From contig NC_092576.1 of NCBI RefSeq assembly GCF_037975245.1, forward strand, positions 24,000,611 through 24,064,610: a stretch of 64,000 nucleotides of DNA, written 5' to 3'. Below the pieces are notes generated by a model, which was not told the origin of the DNA, did no database searches, and worked only from the letters and a program-made list of their open reading frames with translations. Of this stretch, positions 60,401 through 64,000 are shown piece after piece (the first letter of the stretch is position 1; each line of letters starts with the position of its first letter). The DNA is from Apostichopus japonicus. Lineage: Eukaryota > Echinodermata > Holothuroidea > Aspidochirotida > Stichopodidae. The translations under genes were made by a program, and so were the position numbers.

Positions 60401-63400
60401 CCTAACTTTAGTACTTCACACACACAAGTCTCCTGTCAAGGAGTTGCAAAAGCTTGATCTGTGAGTGGATAGAATACCCTCAAGTTCAGTTGAAGCCGAG
60501 CCCCAATGCACCCTTGTAGCTATTGTACATCATACTGTACTAACACCAGGCAGCCCTGATGCACCATTGTGTACATTACACTACCATCAGGTAGCTGCAA
60601 CATCCTAGCGTACATAATACTACCATCAGGCAGCCCCGATGCACCATTGTGTACATTACACTACCATCAGGTAGCTGCAACATCCTAGCGTACATAATAC
60701 TACCATCAGGCAGCCCCGATGCACCATTGTGTACATTACACTACCATCAGATAGCTGCAACATCCTAGCGTACATAATACTACCATCAGGTAGCCCTGAT
60801 GCACCATTGTGTACATTACACTACCATCAGGTAGCTGCAGCATCCTAGCGTACATAATACTACCATCAGGCAGCCCTGATGCACCATTGTGTACATTACA
60901 CTACCATCGGGTAGCTGCAACATCCTAGCGTGTGTATATAATAACACCAGGTAGCCCTGATGCACCATTGTGTACATTACACTACCATCTGGTAGCTGCA
61001 ACATCCTACCATCTGGTAGCTGCAACATCCTAGCGTGTGTATATAATAACACCAGGTAGCCCTGATGCACCATTGTGTACATTACACTACCATCTGGTAG
61101 CTGCAACATCCTAGCGTGTGTGTATAATAATACCAGGTAGCCCTGATGCACCATTGTGTACATTACACTACCATCAGGTAGCTGCAACATCCTAGCGTGT
61201 GTGTATAATAATACCAGGTAGCCCTGATGCACCATTGTGTACATTACACTACCATCAGGTTGGTGCAACATCCTAGCGTGTGTATATAATAACACCAGGC
61301 AGCCCTGATGCACCATTGTGTACATTGCACTACCATCAGATAGCTGTGCAAACATCCTAGCTTACATAATACTACCACCAGGCAGAACTGAAGCACCATT
61401 GTGTATATTGCACTACCATCAGGTAGCTGCAACATCCTAGCGTGTGTATATAACAACACCAGGCAGACCTGATGCACCATTGTGTACATTACACTACCAT
61501 CGGGTAGCTGCAACATCCTAGCGTGTGTATATAATAACACCAGGCAGCCCTGATGCACCATTGTGTACATTACACTACCATCAGGTAGCTGCAACATCCT
61601 AGCGTGTGTATATAACAACACCAGGCAGCCCCGATGCCCCATTGTGTACATTGCACTACCATCAGGTAGCTGCAACATCCTAGCTTACATAATACTACCA
61701 CCAGGCAGCCCCGATGCACCATTGTGTACATTGCACTACCATCAGGTAGCTGCAACATCCTAGCTTACATAATACTACCACCAGGCAGCCCCGATGCCCC
61801 ATTGTGTACATTGCACTACCATCAGGTAGCTGCAACATCCTAGCGTGTGTATATAATAACACCAGGCAGCCCTGATGCACCATTGTGTACATTACACTAC
61901 CATCAGGTAGCTGCAACATCCTAGCGTGTGTATATAATAACACCAGGCAGCCCTGATGCACCATTGTGTACATTACACTACCATCAGGTAGCTGCAACAT
62001 CCTAGCTTACATAATACTACCACCAGGCAGCCCCGATGCCCCATTGTGTACATTGCACTACCATCAGGTAGCTGCAACATCCTAGCGTGTGTATATAACA
62101 ACACCAGGCAGCCCTGATGCACCATTGTGTACATTGCACTACCATCAGGTAGCTGCAACATCCTAGCTTACATAATACTACCACCAGGCAGCCCCGATGC
62201 CCCATTGTGTACATTGCACTACCATCAGGTAGCTGCAACATCCTAGCGTGTGTATATAATAACACCAGGCAGCCCTGATGCACCATTGTGTACATTACAC
62301 TACCATCAGGTAGCTGCAACATCCTAGCTTACATAATACTACCACCAGGCAGCCCCGATGCCCCATTGTGTACATTGCACTACCATCAGGTAGCTGCAAC
62401 ATCCTAGCGTGTGTATATAATAACACCAGGCAGCCCTGATGCACCATTGTGTACATTGCACTACCATCAGAAGGCTGCAACATCTTAGCTTACATAATAC
62501 TACCACCAGGCAGCCCCGATGCACCATTGTGTACATTGCACTACCATCGGGTAGCTCTGCAACATCCTAGCGTGTGTATATAATAACACCAGGCAGCCCC
62601 GATGCACCATTGTGTACATTACACTACCATCAGGTAGCTGCAACATCCTAGTGTGTGTATATAATAACACCAGGCAGCCCTGATGCACCATTGTGTACAT
62701 TACACTACCATCAGGTAGCTGCAACATCCTAGCTTACATAATACTACCACCAGGCAGCCCGATGCCCCATTGTGTACATTGCACTACCATCAGGTAGCTG
62801 CAACATCCTAGCGTGTGTATATAATAACACCAGGCAGCCCTGATGCACCATTGTGTACATTGCACTACCATCAGATAGCTGCAACATCTTAGCTTACATG
62901 ATACTACCACCAGGCAGCCCCGATGCCCCATTGTGTACATTGCACTACCATCAGGTAGCTGCAACATCCTAGCGTGTGTATATAATAACACCAGGTAGCC
63001 CTGATGCACCATTGTGTACATTACACTACCATCAGGTAGCTGCAACATCCTAGCGTGTGTATATAATAACACCAGGTAGCCCTGATGCACCATTGTGTAC
63101 ATTACACTACCATCAGGTAGCTGCAACATCCTAGCATGTGTATCTAATAACACCAGGTAGCCACCATGCACATTGTTACATTCATGTTGCTCTACAGTAT
63201 ACCTCGTCAAATCCCCAAAACTATACTGGTTTGGGGGTTTACGAGCGACCATACTTACCTGTCTCCCACATCTGCACTCCACATCTGCACCACACCTATC
63301 CTACAGTAGTTAGATTGGAAATTGCAGATGTGGAGTGGGAGACAGGTATGAGAGGAGTTAAATAAATTGACCACTAAACTATCAGCAGGCTGTATACCTT

Positions 63401-63855
63401 CACTGGAGAAATGTTGCAGACCTAACCAAACTCACCAGTGATAAGATCTCTAAATTATGTTGGATTGTCTGAGAATCTTTAAAGGTATGCAAAATGTGAC
63501 TGTGACACTAACAATATATCATGATTGTCCTTTTACCATGATGCTGAAGAAAACAGATCTATCTACAGGGTATACAACAAATCAAATGAATGTGGTAAAA
63601 AGTCAACATTGTGCAGACTGACCGATCTTTTGAATCATCGACTGCATTCTTCCCCTCTGAGAGGTTCTTAGCCAGAGCGACAATGTCATCAGCTGCTCGT
63701 TTGAGGTTGACTGCAGTGGGTCTGGCTGTGAGCAGGTAGTCAAGCTTCTCTTGCAGGAAACGCAACAGGGAATCCAAAGAGTCAAACTCCTTGTCAACCA
63801 TCTCAGCAACCAGAGACAAGGCACCGGTAATGGCAATGGCCGGTGCTCCTCTCAC
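51323..63855 (-). CDS. MRI1: Methylthioribose-1-phosphate isomerase, five 3' exons (5' end outside window)
   Basis: MRI1 (MtnA) converts 5-methylthioribose-1-phosphate to 5-methylthioribulose-1-phosphate in the cytosolic methionine salvage pathway. The minus-strand exons are 63,855-63,623, 59,669-59,500, 58,005-57,829, 52,588-52,364 and 51,489-51,323. They total 972 nt, all splice phases agree, and they give 323 residues. With the missing ~45 N-terminal residues this matches the usual ~370. Seen: [40 protein letters not shown] (catalytic Cys of the family), [40 protein letters not shown] (catalytic Asp) and [20 protein letters not shown]. The introns contain an array of degenerate exon copies, a SINE, Penelope debris and a large minisatellite. 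The coding frame itself is intact. Confidence 0.95.
51518..52060. repeat. Short duplications in the last MRI1 intron
   Basis: AAATCTATAAAAAC..CAACTATTCAAC.AAATACACCATCACTT..CAAATTGCCAGAAAT occurs at 51,518-51,590 and 51,893-51,961. ATCATTTGTTTTAT.AA..TTTTCACAT.GGGG occurs at 51,843-51,885 and 52,003-52,040. Confidence 0.75.
52364..52588 (-). CDS. MRI1: MRI1 exon 5
   Basis: Acceptor CACTTCCCAG and donor CCGG|GTATTA. It encodes [19 protein letters not shown] (catalytic Asp in GAD), then [20 protein letters not shown] and [12 protein letters not shown]. It joins exon 4 in frame (..KKIT-A-VFVGAD), which shows that the intervening exon copies are skipped in the functional message. Confidence 0.93.
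52700..52925 (-). mobile_element. tRNA-derived SINE, copy 2 (in MRI1 intron)
   Basis: The minus strand has box-A-like GCGTGGTGGTCAACATTGG, box-B-like GGTTCAATTCCTG, then TTGTGTCCTTGGGCAAGATG and a body shared with 11,400-11,660. Confidence 0.7.
52926..55149 (-). other. MRI1 intron, no further gene recognised
   Basis: Intronic sequence between the SINE and the exon-copy array. ORFs at 53,975-54,271 and 54,379-54,696 are open by chance as far as I can tell: no motif, and antisense to MRI1. Confidence 0.5.
55150..57775 (-). repeat. Tandem array of degenerate MRI1 exon-4 copies (~16)
   Basis: The landmark GCCATGCT (plus strand; AGCATGGC in the exon) recurs near 55,226, 55,392, 55,558, 55,723, 55,888 (GCCATGCC-like variant), 56,053, 56,220, 56,387, 56,553, 56,662, 57,003, 57,175, 57,345, 57,516 and 57,687, with a partial copy near 56,810. 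Spacing is ~166 bp in the distal block and ~171 bp in the proximal block. Each copy matches the last ~130 nt of exon 4 with deletions that break the frame, lacks the acceptor, and ends in a donor-like GTAAGT. They are non-coding pseudoexons inside intron 4. Confidence 0.85.
57829..58005 (-). CDS. MRI1: MRI1 exon 4 (source of the tandem exon-copy array)
   Basis: Acceptor GATTATCTAG and donor ACAG|GTACAA, phase 1 at both ends. It encodes [35 protein letters not shown] and [17 protein letters not shown]. Its 3' ~130 nt plus some downstream intron are repeated about 16 times immediately downstream. Only this copy keeps a complete reading frame and acceptor. Confidence 0.93.
58006..58660 (-). other. 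MRI1 intron, nothing recognised
   Basis: AT-rich intron between exon 4 and a Penelope-like terminal remnant. Confidence 0.55.
58661..59050 (-). mobile_element. Penelope-like terminal remnant with GA-rich tract
   Basis: The minus strand reads CCTTTGAAGAAGATCCTGCT then AGGAATCAAAACGTCAGGCC (58,715-58,765), the pLTR-like hairpin signature common to Penelope 3' ends. Upstream (58,860-59,000) is a purine-rich simple tract that gives a Pro/Leu/Ser-rich minus-strand frame without meaning. Confidence 0.5.
59051..59499 (-). other. MRI1 intron, nothing recognised
   Basis: The exon 3 open frame runs on into this intron to 59,201 past the GTAAGC donor; the extension has no family similarity. Confidence 0.6.
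59500..59669 (-). CDS. MRI1: MRI1 exon 3
   Basis: Acceptor CAATTTTATCAG and donor GTAAGC. It encodes [20 protein letters not shown] and [20 protein letters not shown]. The Cys in THCN is the catalytic cysteine position of MtnA proteins. Confidence 0.93.
59670..60540 (-). other. MRI1 intron, nothing recognised
   Basis: AT-rich. The last ~60 bp before 60,540 contains a diverged first unit of the minisatellite. Confidence 0.55.
60541..63160. repeat. 80/81-bp minisatellite, about 32 copies
   Basis: Units share CCATTGTGTACATT.CACTAC and CATCAGGTAGCTGCAACATC. Two linker types alternate: GCGTGTGTATATAATAA (81-bp unit, followed by CAGGCAGCCCTGATGCACC) and GCTTACATAATACTAC (80-bp unit, followed by CAGGCAGCCCCGATGCCCC). 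A third linker, GCGTACATAATACTAC, dominates the left end. From about 61,700 to 63,000 the two types largely alternate, giving a ~161-bp higher-order repeat. Minus-strand frames of up to 182 codons come from the array and are not genes. Confidence 0.95.
63252..63350. other. Imperfect inverted repeat (hairpin) in MRI1 intron
   Basis: ACCTGTCTCCCA..CTCCACATCTGC on the left faces GCAGATGTGGAG.TGGGAGACAGGT on the right. Stem blocks of 12 and about 11 bp are separated by a ~10-nt one-sided bulge around a ~35-nt loop. Confidence 0.65.
63623..63855 (-). CDS. MRI1: MRI1 exon 2 (first exon in window)
   Basis: Acceptor CGATCTATGTAG, then GTG AGA GGA ([19 protein letters not shown]). It runs through [20 protein letters not shown] to a GTCAGT donor in phase 2. 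The GTG is an internal Val codon, not a start. The RGAPA and ARPTAVN motifs line the substrate pocket in the family. Confidence 0.93.
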
Positions 63856-64000
63856 CTACATAGATCGAAAGATGGAAGAGGGAGCCGCTTCATGAATAGG
63901 ACTTAGACAACTGAAGATTTAATACTTTAAAGCGATGTTCTGGTGGTCAACAAGTAAACACTTACAGCGACAAGAATGATATTCCATGCACTGTTTTTGT
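63856..64000 (-). other. MRI1 intron 1, partial
   Basis: Upstream intron sequence. The start-codon exon lies outside the window. Confidence 0.7.

Noticed and set aside
60816-63282. Long minus-strand frames of repeated [17 protein letters not shown]-type sequence
   Set aside because: They are the translation of the 80/81-bp minisatellite inside an MRI1 intron. Frames end wherever unit length drifts, and no start or splice context fits.

Overview
This window looks like nuclear DNA from an animal, AT-rich and poor in genes. Both recognisable host genes are split by GT-AG introns, and most of the remainder is mobile-element debris: Penelope-like elements, LINEs, tRNA-derived SINEs, and DNA transposons with terminal inverted repeats (TIRs). 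The mixture of Penelope-like elements, a THAP-bearing TTAA transposon, CACTG-type transposons, a DUF1647-like gene and many 'taggcct' motifs fits a marine invertebrate deuterostome, perhaps an echinoderm. That placement is inference; no species marker is present.

Layout. 1-16,026: non-coding DNA built from old duplications. A ~1.9 kb segment (2,375-4,275) recurs at 8,965-16,026, where the second copy is split by a 5.1 kb CACTG-ended transposon (10,146-15,276). 16,030-17,000: two tandem-repeat blocks. 17,000-20,040: nothing recognised. 20,040-22,480: a broken Penelope-like element on the minus strand, (TA)n arrays, and on the plus strand a tRNA-like segment followed directly by a near-perfect hammerhead ribozyme. 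23,640-24,220: weak remnant of a transposon gene.

24,852-37,988 (+): a five-exon gene encoding a ~368-residue DUF1647-like protein with an N-terminal membrane anchor. Its 10 kb fourth intron holds a dead LINE (about 29,991-33,480) and a SINE head. 38,160-45,110 (-): a second LINE fragment, split by a 5.6 kb insertion at a duplicated TTAA (38,477-44,089). The insertion carries a THAP-domain ORF and, on the opposite strand, a frameshifted multi-exon gene with a Cys-rich C-terminus. 45,745-48,349: a TIR-bounded element packed with TATCTGGC-type repeats. 48,730-49,560: Penelope fragments among (TA)n.

51,323-63,855 (-): five 3'-most exons of MRI1, methylthioribose-1-phosphate isomerase of the methionine salvage pathway; the first exon lies beyond the right edge. 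Its introns hold an array of about 16 degenerate tandem copies of part of one of its own exons (55.15-57.78 kb) and a ~32-copy 80/81-bp minisatellite (60.54-63.16 kb).

The host genes are unrelated housekeeping and membrane functions. The most notable items are the tRNA-like/hammerhead module, the intronic array of MRI1 exon copies with consensus splice donors, and two transposon insertions whose empty sites can be read within the same window.
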